Source: Clytia hemisphaerica
Lineage: Eukaryota; Cnidaria; Hydrozoa; Leptothecata; Clytiidae
Direction of reading: 5' to 3'
Assembly (NCBI GenBank): GCA_902728285.1
Contig: CACVBU010000490.1
Coordinates: 953,501 to 1,017,500, forward strand
Length of the DNA stretch: 64,000 bases
Position numbers and translations under genes: made by a program. This document shows positions 33,030-43,593 of the stretch, one piece after another. The notes beneath the pieces are model-generated. The model was not told where the DNA came from. It did not search any database and was given only the letters and a program-made list of their open reading frames with translations. Numbering within the stretch: the stretch's first letter is position 1; each line of letters begins with the position of its first letter.

Positions 33030-35624
33030 CAGTGGCGTCACTAGGGTGTCGCTCCTGAAGACTCAGCGACACCCTTTTTTGACAAACAAAAGTTTTTGAA
33101 AGACAAGAAATAAAAAGCGCTGGTAAGAGGACGACGCGCGGCGACTAGCGCTCGTACGGACACGCGCGGCGTGCGGCTTTTTTAGAAAATCACGTCGCCT
33201 TCAATGTGCGGTTTTCAATCGGCGGCGATGTTTTAAATTGGCGGGGATATTTAGATTTTAATAAATTTACGGCACCGAATCAAAATTCAGTATTGCGATT
33301 CCTTAGCTTAGTAGAGCTCGGTAGAAATGAAGACAGCTCCGGGACCGTAAAATAAGAAATTTTTCTTCACTTTTGCCTTCATCGTCTGCACAAAAACAAT
33401 GACACGGCTACCGACTTTAATATTTATTGTTATCCTCTTTGTTAAATTGTTAGCAGAACAAAAGAGGTCTCGTCGGTGACCGTAAATTATAATTATTTTA
33501 TCAGAAAACGAGTAGAAGAGGAGGGGACTCATTGAATGCAAGATCTTTCTTCGATTATATTATGATGTGAAACTATTACCATGAGAGAGCCGAAAGATAT
33601 ATTTGGAATACTGTATCAGAAGAAAGTTTTCAAGACCTGATCCTGACCTGATAGTGCTCTCTTGTTTTTGGGAAGAATTGAACTGATGAAGAAAAAAGAA
33701 CGCTATTCGTCGTAAAAGACAGCAAAAGTTGCTTGTTTCCAGAATGGCAAATAATAAAGTAAAGATTTGTGAATGAACATTGACTATCGTATGTGGCAAT
33801 ATCCTATCCTGTATGCTGTAGTTCTGTATTCTGATTGGATTGCATGACATGATATTGTATTATACTGTAATGGATAGATGATAGACAGTTCTTGGTTTTT
33901 GACTGGTTGTGGTTTCTTGTTGTTTTATGAATTTGAGACTTTATGCTCGATTTTACAGACAATGACATCTTTCGTTTTCGAAGAAGATAAAATTGTCGGT
34001 GCTTATTTTCAGTGACAGCCTAGCCTGGATATCCAGCCCGTAAACTTTTTTTTGATTTTGATATTTCTTATGTTTACGGTCTGGTTTACCTAGATTGTCT
34101 GCATTCCCATCTGAGGATGATTATGGGGATATTCTGATTGGTTGGTCCAAGCGAATCAGAGATCTGAATGGTGGCGCGCGTATAAGAAATTATGCGAGCC
34201 GACTTAAAGTGTTCGCCTAAATATTTAGGTGGACCGCGCGGGCAATCAGCAAGGCACATACGCTGCTTTGCAAATCTCCCTGACTTTTCTTCTTCAAAGC
34301 AAATAACAATAGAATATCTAATTATCTCCCTTGGGTATTTGACCACGCATCCAAATAAAAATAACAATAATGGTAGGGAAGAAGCGGGAAGATCAAAACA
34401 TGGGAATTTTTAGATGTTCTGGTTGTTTTCTTTTCAATTACTTGCTTAGATATTCTTGTTTTAATCTTTATAATGACTTGGTTGCATCGTGGAAAGAACT
34501 AAAAAGGTGTATCTTTATTTTGCTTCAATTCTTCTTTTCTGTTTGCCAATTTTGTATTGCTTTTTTGGGTTGGATTTTGAAAAATTTTCTCCAAAATTCA
34601 CTTTGCACTTTTTGTCTAAACAGACTTTCCACCACACTGTCTATATTTTATGGTCAAGGCTGCCATTCTAAATTGATTTATCACTGCTGGGGTACCATCT
34701 TGAAATTATGCATGTCATTATGTGCATATATTTATTTGCAGCCATGGGATTCATGCAGGAAGATCTGTCAACAGGGGTTCACCTGGTTTCTAGGTGAACC
34801 AAGCTCTATAATTTTAGAACTTTGTCTGGCTGAGGTAAAACTTATTTTTTCTAAAATTTTGAGCTTGGATATCCAGGCTAGTGACAGCCATACGAGATCA
34901 AGACTCAAGACTCAAGAAAATGTTTTTTTTGGGGGGGGGATTGATTACATTGTTTTGTATACGGTATTTTAGCCTGCTAGTCTAAAGTAATTTTAATTTA
35001 TTTTGTTGAAGGTTATTTTTATGATGAGCTTTGTAAAAATCATACAAAATACTTTTATGTCAAATCACAAAATTATCACTCAAGAAACGAATTTTTCTCT
35101 TGTTGACTTTTCTATATAACACGAACATAACATAACTTTTTGAAAAAAATGAACAAATTTTTTCTTCACTCTCCATCGGCACACTTTACAATAGGAATTT
35201 CATTTTATATTTTACAAAGGAGCGCATAAACTGTAAGACGGAGAGTTTGTTTATCCGGGAATTTCCCTAGGACAAAAGGAATTTCCCAAAGGGCAATATC
35301 ATTCTTTTAGAAACAACAAGCTATTATTACGAACGAGACACTCACTCTTTGAATATTTTCGATCCTATGTGTGGCTCTGCCACCCATTCAACAAATGGTA
35401 AACTCGTTTAATGGTGAGTTGCCGGTTAACCACGTGCAACGTGGCCTGTGTTTGGGGTTCACAGGTATTGGGATCTGCAGCCCATAACGTCCCCCGGTTG
35501 TTTGGAAGTATTTGGGCGTTATATTTTAACACCGCCCTAAATGAAATTTTAACAACCGCCCTCTAACCGCCCATTTGAAAATTGAAATTTGCGACACCCC
35601 TTGAAAATCCTGGCTACGCCACTG
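33030..35624. mobile_element. hAT-like element, 2.6 kb, with ATTTA flanks
   Basis: The left end CAGTGGCGTCACTAGGGTGT(CGC) pairs with the right end, whose complement is CAGTGGCGTAGCCAGG followed further in by GGGTGTCGC. CAGTGGCG termini are typical of hAT elements. The flanking duplication is ATTTA (33025-33029 and 35625-35629), only 5 bp. No transposase frame survives. Another element is nested at 34021-34880. Confidence 0.75.
34021..34880. mobile_element. 860-bp element with perfect 9-bp target duplication
   Basis: Termini TAGCCTGGATATCCAG and (C)TTGGATATCCAGGCTA are flanked by GTGACAGCC at 34012-34020 and 34881-34889. Nine-base duplications are typical of Mutator-like elements, so I suspect a MULE-type non-autonomous element. 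There is no recognisable transposase. The 200-codon frame at 34370-34972 crosses the border and is not credible. Confidence 0.8.
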
Positions 35625-35838
35625 ATTTAGGCTGAAATTTGGCAAAAATTTAAGAACATTATAAGAACATGTCCCTCTAGGGGCTGTTGAGTTAGGTCTC
35701 GTATGCACATCGGCGTATAGTCTTATACATTTATATTTTAGTTTATTTTTAGTCATATTTTATCGATAGACTTTATTAATCCACTTTACTTCTTTTGTCT
35801 TCATTTAAAATCGATAGGAAATTTCATAAAATTTTATT

Positions 35839-36496
35839 ACGATGGCCCCGAGGTTTCTCCACTTCTAAAAAAAGTTCTGAAAGTTTCAAGAAGAGAAGTA
35901 AAAATTTAAAGAAGGGAAGTAAATATTTCGAGAAGGGAAGTAAAAATTTTAAAAAGGGAAGTAAAATGTCTTTAAGTATCGAAATTGTGATTAAATTTCT
36001 ACATTGGCGAGCTGCCAAAATGGTTTTAACCCTTTTTAAATTGTTTAAAGCACAAGACAACGTCTAGAACACGTGATCCTACAACAAAGATTATATAAAT
36101 ATAAGTACTCTCCCAAAGTGTTTTTATAATTTATGAAAAGCTTTATAACTTTTGCTTAAGGGATAGCTTTAAACGTTTAATCACACTAATCAACATAATT
36201 GCCATTACAAACATCCTCTGGAGTCTGGTAAGGGGTCTCTCTGTAATAACAATAAACTTTCTACGACAGGGGTTGTAATCAAAACCACGTGGTATTTTTG
36301 TCATTTTTTACTTCTCTTCTTCATTTTTCAAAGCTTGAAAGAGAAGTAAAAAAATCAAGAAGAAAAGTAAAATTTTCAGTGAAGTAATACAAAAAAAATT
36401 ACTTCTCTTCTTAAAATTTTTACTTCCCTTCTTCATTTTTTACTTCTCTTCTTGAATTGTCTTTTTCTAGAAGTGGAGAAACCTCGGGGCCATCGT
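35839..36496. mobile_element. 658-bp element with 8-bp TSD and AGAAGGGAAGTAA arrays
   Basis: Termini ACGATGGCCCCGAGGTTTCT and AGAAACCTCGGGGCCATCGT are exact inverted repeats, flanked by ATTTTATT (35831-35838 and 36497-36504). Next to each end lie four to six tandem units of AAGAAGGGAAGTAAAAATT in opposite orientations. An 8-bp duplication fits hAT or P-type integration. The frame at 35795-36067 follows the array. Confidence 0.85.
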
Positions 36497-36696
36497 ATTT
36501 TATTTTTTTATTTCCTCCGATTTTAGATTCTAAAAAAGAAAATAAAAAAAAATTAAAAGGTCAATTTTATTTTTATTTTTTTTCCATCCTCCTCTCCAAA
36601 ATTTTACCTCAAAAAGCCCGTAAACCAGAAAATAAAAAAGTAGTTGCCTAAATGCTAAATAAATTTTCTTAGAAATTTTTTCCCATTAAAATCCAT

Positions 36697-37015
36697 TTGT
36701 TGCGTATGTTAAAACCGTTTGTGACGAACGCTTTTTTGAATGATTCTTTAAAAGCATTCGCGGCAAACGGAAAAGCATTCTTCGGGTACGGTTTCATATC
36801 TCAAGTTTTCGTAAGCGTTCTTCACGAACGGTTTTCTTTTTAAGCCGTTCGTCACAAAAGGGTTAAAAAGCATAAGCGTTCGTCGCGAACAGTTTCAATA
36901 AAACTTTTTTGTAGGGCGTTCGCGAAGGATGCAAAAGCATTCCATTCGTTGCGAACGGTTAACCCGTTCGTCACGAATGAAAAAGCGTTCATGTGTCCGA
37001 ATCGAACGGTTTCTG
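36697..37015. repeat. Cluster of CGTTCG-N-CGAACG palindromes
   Basis: About nine imperfect palindromes such as AAGCGTTCTTCACGAACGG, CCGTTCGTCACAAAAG and GCGTTCGTCGCGAACAG occur over 320 bp. The outer units (AACCGTTTGTGACGAACGC and its mirror near 36990-37012) suggest a terminal inverted repeat element. Confidence 0.65.
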
Positions 37016-37198
37016 ACCCAGTAGTGTTGTCTTTACTCTATACTGATTAAAAACAAACAATTGGCGTTTCTGAGAAAACTGCTTTGAAACTTTTTTCTTG
37101 TAAAATTCTTTTTATATTTCGGATTGAGTTTCATAACTCAATCTTGGATTGAGTATTTTTGCCGGTATACGGTAGTAAAAAAGTGCTTAGAAAAATCC

Positions 37199-38298
37199 CT
37201 GCCGGTGTATTTGTCCGGTGGCAAAAAGTATCCTTTCGCTACACCAGACGCAATAAGTCCGGTGTTAGGGTGCGCACTCGTCGGGATTTTTTGCGCGGAA
37301 CGAGGAAGAATTTACGAAAATGAACTTCAAGGCATTAGTACTTACTTTTAAATCATCCAAATGTGTTCATTCTTTTTTTTGAATCAATCAGGAATTATCA
37401 GGGAAACAAGTAAAAAAAACTGCATCAAGGTATCTATTTTCTTTCCAAAGATATTCATGTTTTTCGACGTCAAGGTGAAAACGCGATTTAGCGCTGACCA
37501 CGGCACCGGAAAATTCTCGACACACATTGAAACAAATGGCTGTCGCTATTGAGCTGGTTCATCTTTTCAATCGCGGTTTTTTAGTAAACCCAGGGTAAGA
37601 TTAGGCTACAATCTATCACAACCTGCTTTATTTGAAAATCTACAGGCCGTCTGGAATTTTGAAAAATAAGAAGAAATTGCGATTTTTTAACAAGATTGCG
37701 GATTTTTTTATTTAAGCACCATACACCATCTGAAAGCTGAGGATTTCAGCTTTCTAGTGGTGAAATTTGTTTTTAGCTATCATTTCCAGCTCATTAGCGA
37801 TAAGCTAAAGTTTAACAGTCATCAGGACGATTTTCAGACCGCACCGGCAAAACTCCCCACACCCCGCCACACGGTAGACTAGATTTCATCCGCCATTTTT
37901 GGCGCGATTTTGGTGCTTCCGAAAATTATTTCTTGCTGGCGTGGTGTAAGGAGGCGATTCTTTGAAAAGGTGATTTTTTTGTGTTTTGAAAATGGAATAA
38001 CTTCATGGGAATACTTAACCAATTTTAATAAATGACCCCTCATTTTTCTCACAAAGGTAAGGACTTTCAAATAAAATTAGTTTGGTTTTTTAAAATTGAG
38101 GGGAAAATTTTGTCCTGTCCACCCTACCGGTGTCAGTCCGGTGTTGCATACAAGGAATTTTGGACGCCGGACATTTATGAAACAAAAAATTACAGTAGGA
38201 AACACCGGACGCACCGGACTGGTCATGTCTGGTGTTTTGACTGTTCGGTGGAAAAAATATCCTTCTCCGACACCGGTGCGTCGGCAGGGTCAGGACCC
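37199..38298. mobile_element. ACCGGAC foldback element, copy A
   Basis: It begins near CCCTGCCGGTGTATTTGTCC and ends TGCGTCGGCAGGGTC. The sequence is packed with ACCGGAC/GTCCGGT in both orientations. It is split by the insertion at 37266-38126. After removing that insertion, its body mirrors copy B over about 200 bp. Confidence 0.7.
37266..38126. mobile_element. 861-bp insertion with 7-bp CCGGTGT duplication
   Basis: The ends TAGGGTG and CACCCTA are short inverted repeats. CCGGTGT is present at 37259-37265 and 38127-38133. The intact arm of copy B shows the unduplicated site (complement of ...AAGTCCGGTGTCAGTCC), which proves the insertion. No transposase; class unknown, possibly hAT-related from the TAGGGTG end. 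Confidence 0.8.
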
Positions 38299-38635
38299 TG
38301 CCGACGCACCGGACTTAACGAATACCGGACACGCGAAAGTCCGGTGTAAAATGAGAATTCTTTTTACCACCGGACAATCTCTACACCGGACTTAAGGAAG
38401 TCGTATGTCCGGTGTCGGAGAAGGATATTTATTTCCACCGGACAATCAAAACACCGGACATGACCAGTCCGGTGCGTCTGGTGTTTCTTAATTTTTTGTT
38501 TCATAAATGTCCGGCGTCCAAAATTCCCTGTATGCAACACCGGACTGACACCGGACTTATTGCGTCCGGTGTAGCGAAAAGATACTTTTTGCCACCGGAC
38601 AAATACACCGGACAGTCCGGTGCGTCGGCAGGGTC
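38294..38635. mobile_element. ACCGGAC foldback element, copy B
   Basis: Perfect 21-bp terminal inverted repeats at 38294-38314 and 38615-38635 (starting GACCCTGCCGACGC). At least fifteen ACCGGAC/GTCCGGT words lie between. It abuts copy A tail to head, and their meeting ends make a 15-bp perfect palindrome with a 2-base spacer at 38277-38308. Confidence 0.8.
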
Positions 38636-38656
38636 CTGCAGGGTCCTGTAAGCATA

Positions 38657-39408
38657 TACCGTAGAGTCGTCTAATCTCGACATACGTCTTGCAATCTCGA
38701 CACCGGATCTGTAAAATAATCAAAACAAACCTTGAATGAAATTCTTGGTATCATTCTTATCGAACAGGTTCATCCATCAAACTAGAAGTTCAGTAAACAT
38801 TGCAATCCTTTCAATTAAAAAACAGCCAAATTATAAGCAGTTTTACACAACACACGAAACGCATGCAAACTTCCTCGTAACTTTCTCGTGTCCATCATTA
38901 AAATTTTACAACTTTATTACGCTTCAAGTCACGTGATAAAAATAATTCGCGCGCTTAGCCTGGTTTCCCCTTCCTTATATATAAAAACACACGCTCTAGG
39001 CGCTAACAGGCCGCACGCCGTGATTGCCAGTATGGTGGTCACATTAAATTCAAAAGGAAACCGGGTTCTTTTTATTATTTTCGGTTCACGGTAAAAATGT
39101 CTACTAAAAAATTCCTCGCGTGCAAAATGTTGTGTTGTTGTGATTTGGACATCTTCGTTGAAAGTATGCTAATTAGTTTTTAGCGATTACTACATCGTTA
39201 AAGTTTTCTTTTCAAATATAAGTAATAACACTTCACATTTCTCATATTATATTAACAATCTGTGACGTGATAGAGAGAGAGTACATTTTAGTGATTGATT
39301 GATAACTTTGGTATGTATTTGTTTATGTTTGATTTTTTATTTCGAAGACCAGCCTACAGCTATGTCGAGATTGCAAGACGTATGTCGAGATTAGACGACT
39401 CTACGGTA
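38657..39408. mobile_element. 752-bp element with 46-bp TACCGTAGAGTCG inverted repeats
   Basis: The first 46 bp (TACCGTAGAGTCGTCTAATC, then TCGACATACG...) recur perfectly inverted at 39363-39408. Each end holds two modules, CTAATCTCGACA and CAATCTCGACA. Related but diverged ends are at 62525-62752 and 62812. No target duplication is apparent and no protein is encoded. Confidence 0.85.
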
Positions 39409-39965
39409 CAAATTTGAAACCGTTTGATGGGATTTGAAAAAGAAAAATTCCACTTATATTAATAGCAGTTGTTTGTTTGGCACTAGCAAAAAAAAGTGCT
39501 AAAGAGATTCCCTGTGCCATCATCATCATCACCCCGCCCCTTTTCTCTTCCTCCTCCACCCTCTCCTACTTCTTCCTTGCTTGGTATCTTGCCCATCCCC
39601 GCCATCCCCTTTTCTGTCTGTCTGTGGTATAAAATCTTTAAATATAAGGCAATACCTTATACCTTTCTCTTTCAGTCTTTGTATCGTAGGTTTTTGCTAT
39701 CTGAGGATTAAGAATCATGTCCATTCTTGTCTTCCTTCTGAGCACTTGTGACTTGTGCAGCTGAGAGTAACACTTGTTTTAAATTTTTCTGTGGTTTATT
39801 TATTGGTCCGTAAGGTCCGAAACCTTCTTTCTTTCGCGCTCGATTTCGGCTACCGAGCTCCGTGTGTGTAGCTTGTCCTCCGGAAATAATAATGCTCCCA
39901 TGTCCGGGTTCAGACGGCGGTATGAAAACGAAAGACGAGTTTTTTTGCCTGCTGCAATAAGTATA
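39409..39965. other. Gene-free interval
   Basis: A pyrimidine-rich stretch (CCTCCTCCACCCTCTCCTAC, about 39548-39567) and no other recognisable feature. Confidence 0.35.
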
Positions 39966-40657
39966 ACACCCCTTTCTCACGGACCCGGTAGGATTTTTTC
40001 AACCAGTGGGGCCCCGGGGGGGGGGGGGGTACTAGGTTTGCGAGGTGACGGGTATGTCCGAGCCGAAAATCGAAAATCAACCCTTTGAGAGACAAAAGTT
40101 TGGTGATTTTGGGACCCTTTAAGAGACTTTTTCCCAAATTTTGGTCCATTTTTTCCAAATTTTGGTTTGATTTTCACCAAATTTTGGTCAAATTATTTGG
40201 AAATCGTGACCCTTTGAGAGAGAAATTTTTGATTTTCGTGATTTTGGGACCCTTTCAGAGACTAACTTTTGAATTTGTACCCCTTTAAGAGACTTTTGAG
40301 GAATGAGAAAAGGTACCCTTATGGCTCGCACATACCCGGCACCAATTTTGCCTAAGTACCCCCCCCCCCGGGAGTGGGGGTAAAGATAACCTGGATAACG
40401 TACTTAAAAACTCGATCCGATGATGATGTTTTTCTCATGCTTTTTATGCATGTCTTGGGGGATTTGAATTTTATTGTTTTCAAGTCAAAAAAATTCAGTG
40501 TGGTTGAAAATAATTGTACAATATTTAGCAGTAGGATTTTTTTATTTGATTATTTTCAGCGGGGACGAAATCGGAGTATCATTTTCCATTTAGAGTTGAT
40601 AATTAGCCAATTTTCCAGTCGAAGGGGGTCTCGCCGGGGTCTGTAAGAGGGGGGTGT
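39966..40657. mobile_element. CACCCCTGT-family MITE interrupted by a G-tract element
   Basis: The left end ACACCCCTTTCTCACGGACC(CGGTAGG) and right end GGGGTCTGTAAGAGGGGGGTGT match the copies at 941 and 17374. The flanks AGTATA and AGTGAA agree at four of six bases. TGGGG words are present. It is interrupted at 40012-40372. Confidence 0.7.
40012..40372. mobile_element. G-tract element with AGTGGGG duplication
   Basis: It begins with CCCC and a run of 13 G, then TACTAGG; it ends with a poly-C run then GGG. Inner arms GACGGGTATGTCCGAGCC and GGCTCGCACATACCCGGCA are inverted. About five ACCCTTT(G/A)AGAGAC words lie inside. AGTGGGG flanks both sides (40005-40011 and 40373-40379). The GGGTATGTGCG-type arm is a repeat I know from cnidarian genomes. 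Confidence 0.75.
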
Positions 40658-41068
40658 AGTGAAGTAATGATAGTCACTATTTGTATTATGACTATGGTCT
40701 GTGATAATTGCGACTGCAAAAAGGGAGGGGGCTGGTGTGGTTACGAAACGGGGGGACCACCAACACAAGTTCTAAAATAAAATTTAATGACAAGGAGCGA
40801 ATTTCATTTTACTTGTATCATATCAATTTAAAATTGTATTACGTTTCGGTGTCTTCCTTGAAATGAAAATTTCCTCATTAAAAATTAAAAAATGTTATAA
40901 AAGTGTGAAAGAATTTTAAAAAATTGGCAATTTTTTGCTAGAGCATTGCAGATGTCTATGGATAATGACACTGACTTGACACCGCTCCATACGATGTTTA
41001 CGATTATTTATTTTCTGCTGATGTCGTCTTATTTTTGTTGTAAAGCTCACACTTATCTGATACTCTTT

Positions 41069-41757
41069 GAATATATCATGAACATATAAACGACTGGACG
41101 TCTATCTTTGATTGTCTCTTTGAAGCGAGCTTCGTTGCCGCCTGTATTTCAAAATTGGTATAAAAAATCCGACAATATTCCGTCATAATTTTATTTCTTT
41201 GAATTATTTAGTTAAAAGGATTGATAGAGCTTGAACATTACTCCTAATGCATAAAAATATTATTTTCGAATTTTTTCACAAGCTTGCAATATACTTTATC
41301 AACATTTTCAACTCTAAAATGCAGAATTTCAACTGCGTGTATACTTTTGAATCCCTTTTGTCACTCCAATAATTTTTATTATGACTTGAAAAAAATAGCT
41401 TGCCAAAGTTGAGAGCCTGTTTCATAAGAATATGGAAATTAGAATGTGACACTCTCTAAAATTATTAGACACTTTTAAGTCAAAATTTAGAAATATTAGT
41501 CGGAGTTTTGACAAGCTGACGATGATTTTGCCTCTGTTATCTTTGTTATGATATAGATAAAAGACTTGAGAAGAGTAGAACAACAGAGACTTTTGTCGAA
41601 GTTTTGACGTTGTTAGCAAGGTATTCCCAAGAGGTATACCATCAGAATTTATTGTTTCATTTGATGATTTTAACGAGGCGGCAACGAAGCTAGCAGTGTT
41701 ATCTTCAAAAAGACAAAGGAGATGGATGTCCAGTCGTTTATATGTTCATGAATATTG
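41069..41757. mobile_element. Foldback-like element upstream of the second receptor
   Basis: The left arm 41069-41148 (ATGAACATATAAACGACTGG ... AGCTTCGTTGCCGCCT) is mirrored by 41678-41757 (AGGCGGCAACGAAGCT ... CAGTCGTTTATATGTTCATG). The centre is AT-rich and non-coding. It ends about 430 bp before the receptor start. No target duplication is clear. Confidence 0.65.
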
Positions 41758-42185
41758 GAATGGGTATGTGGCATGAAAATATTGCAATAAAATCCTCGTT
41801 GTCAGAGTTATTCTAAAAATCACAAAAGAAAAAGGGAAATTACAATAAATGTCATTGAAGTTATGACAACAACATTAGAAGTCTTCTGACACAACATTAC
41901 AAATGAAATACGAGCTCTTTTCTAAGAGGTAATTACGATGCAGGGATCAAAAGAATAAGAGAAGTGTTTGAATGTAATTCCTTGAAATTTTTTGACTTTA
42001 TATCATAGAGTCTAGCACAGTTAGATTACATTTGAATTCAAGTAGGAAATGTAAGACGACTGTAGAATATTCAAAACAAACAAACCGTTCATATTTGAAT
42101 TTGTCATCAGTTAAAGGGGGATAAAGTACAGCACTGGTAATATCCTACAACCTGGACGAGCGTTTGAGAAGTAGTTTTCAGAAGG

Positions 42186-43193
42186 ATGAACAAGTCAAGA
42201 GGTGCCGATTGCTTGTCAAAACTTGTCCCTCATCCACTCATACTAAACATTATAACATGTATTTTATCAGTGGGGATGAGTATTTTTGGAACCGTTGGTA
42301 ACTCCCTTATCATTTGGTTGGTGATGAAAGACCCTTTGAAGAAGCTAGGAACACCTTTCAATTACTTTCTGGTGAATCTAGCTATCAGTGATTTGATTAT
42401 CGCGTTTGTGACGATGCCGATCTCGTTTTATGTACATTACCAAGAGATTCATCATGGCTTCATCTCTCCAGTGTGGTCAGAGATACTAGCTATGTCTTAC
42501 TTCATATCGGCGCATGTAAGCTTTTTAAGTTTATTAGCACTATCAATGGATCGATATATAGCAATTGTGAGGCCAATAAAATACAGATTGTACTTAAGCT
42601 GGTCTAGATGCATTAAAGTGTCTGTAGTGGTCTGGATTTTGTCATTAACACTCCCATTCGCTTATTTCAAGATCGGCTACGTACCATACTTAATGTATTA
42701 CGGGAATACGTCTATACTGATTGGTTTTATCATCATGATAACTCTTTACGTAAGAATACAAAAGTTCTTACATAATCATCACGAACAACGTCTATCATTT
42801 AACGCTACGAATAGTCTACGCCGTGAAGCAGCCTCCCGTCAGATTGAACGTAAAGTGACTGATGTATTTTTCACGTTAACGGCGTTGTTTTTTGTGACGT
42901 ACGTAATCGCGGCACTGATAAACGCTGTAGTACATCTTTGTCAAACCTGCTCATGTGACACATCTCATATTTTGAGAGATGCTCAATTTCTGTTGGTAGT
43001 TCTAAACAGTTGTGTTAATCCTTGGATATGCACCATTCGATTGAGACAGTATCGTGAGTCGATTAAGGACATGTGGTCAAGGAACCGAATCACATTTCCA
43101 TGTTTAGATTCTGGTGACGTCATTGAAAACAATTTACTTGAACCATTGGTTGTAGACGATGGAACACAAATTGACGAGGATGATTCAGAGTAA
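42186..43193 (+). CDS. Class A (rhodopsin-family) G-protein-coupled receptor, single exon
   Basis: A 335-residue membrane receptor without introns. Segments lie at about residues 18-46 (TM1, with GN at 38-39), 57-80 (LAISD 65-69), 95-122, 142-164, 174-192, 225-250 and 264-286. MDRYIAI (121-127) is the G-protein contact. TM7 carries NPWIC (278-282) where NPxxY is usual, and TM6 (FFTLTALFFVTYVIAALI) lacks CWxP. No Cys is found before TM3 or in loop 2, so the standard disulfide is missing. These changes suggest an unusual activation mechanism or a lineage-specific subfamily; the ligand is unknown. The acidic tail ends DDGTQIDEDDSE. The first Met of the frame is used. The gene lies tail to tail with the RRP12-like gene. 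Confidence 0.9.
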   Translation: MNKSRGADCLSKLVPHPLILNIITCILSVGMSIFGTVGNSLIIWLVMKDPLKKLGTPFNYFLVNLAISDLIIAFVTMPISFYVHYQEIHHGFISPVWSEILAMSYFISAHVSFLSLLALSMDRYIAIVRPIKYRLYLSWSRCIKVSVVVWILSLTLPFAYFKIGYVPYLMYYGNTSILIGFIIMITLYVRIQKFLHNHHEQRLSFNATNSLRREAASRQIERKVTDVFFTLTALFFVTYVIAALINAVVHLCQTCSCDTSHILRDAQFLLVVLNSCVNPWICTIRLRQYRESIKDMWSRNRITFPCLDSGDVIENNLLEPLVVDDGTQIDEDDSE

Positions 43194-43274
43194 CATATTC
43201 TCCGAGTCAGAGTGTCGGATCAGTCTTCTCTGTATACCAGGAATGGAATTTTATTTTGATATTATTTAACCTGG

Positions 43275-43280
43275 AATAAA
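43275..43280 (+). promoter_or_regulatory. Poly(A) signal AATAAA of the receptor gene
   Basis: Canonical hexamer 82 bp past the stop codon at 43193, before the convergent RRP12-like gene. No other AATAAA is nearer. Confidence 0.6.
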
Positions 43281-43593
43281 AAACATATGAAAACAACATT
43301 ATCATTCCATTGAATATTTGTACGACATCAAAGAAGAACATTAAAAGTTTGTGATGGGTTGTTCTTTATCACAAATTAAAACTCTCTTGTGGAAGTCTCC
43401 TAAAATGTATTTTGGATGCACACTTTTTGAGATAATCAATAACATTTTTTCACAAAACACAACGATAAATGAAAATGATGATGAGCATACTTCATTATTT
43501 TGATAGTCCACGTCATTTAAAGTATATTTCAGTTTTAGCAAAAGCAAAAAATAATATCTAAGCAGTATAAAAATCTATAAAATCAAATGAAAT

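Larger units (their letters stand above)
32988..35672. mobile_element. TA-MITE fragment split by a larger element
   Basis: The left end TA-CACGTTTTTTTTTTATTAG with GTAAGAACATTTA runs to 33029. The sequence resumes at 35625 with ATTTAGGCTGAAATTTGG and two AAGAACAT words (35654, 35664), typical of the family interior. The right terminus is missing. Confidence 0.55.

Noticed and set aside
34370..34972. 200-codon open frame
   Set aside because: It crosses the right border of an inserted element and has no recognisable domain.
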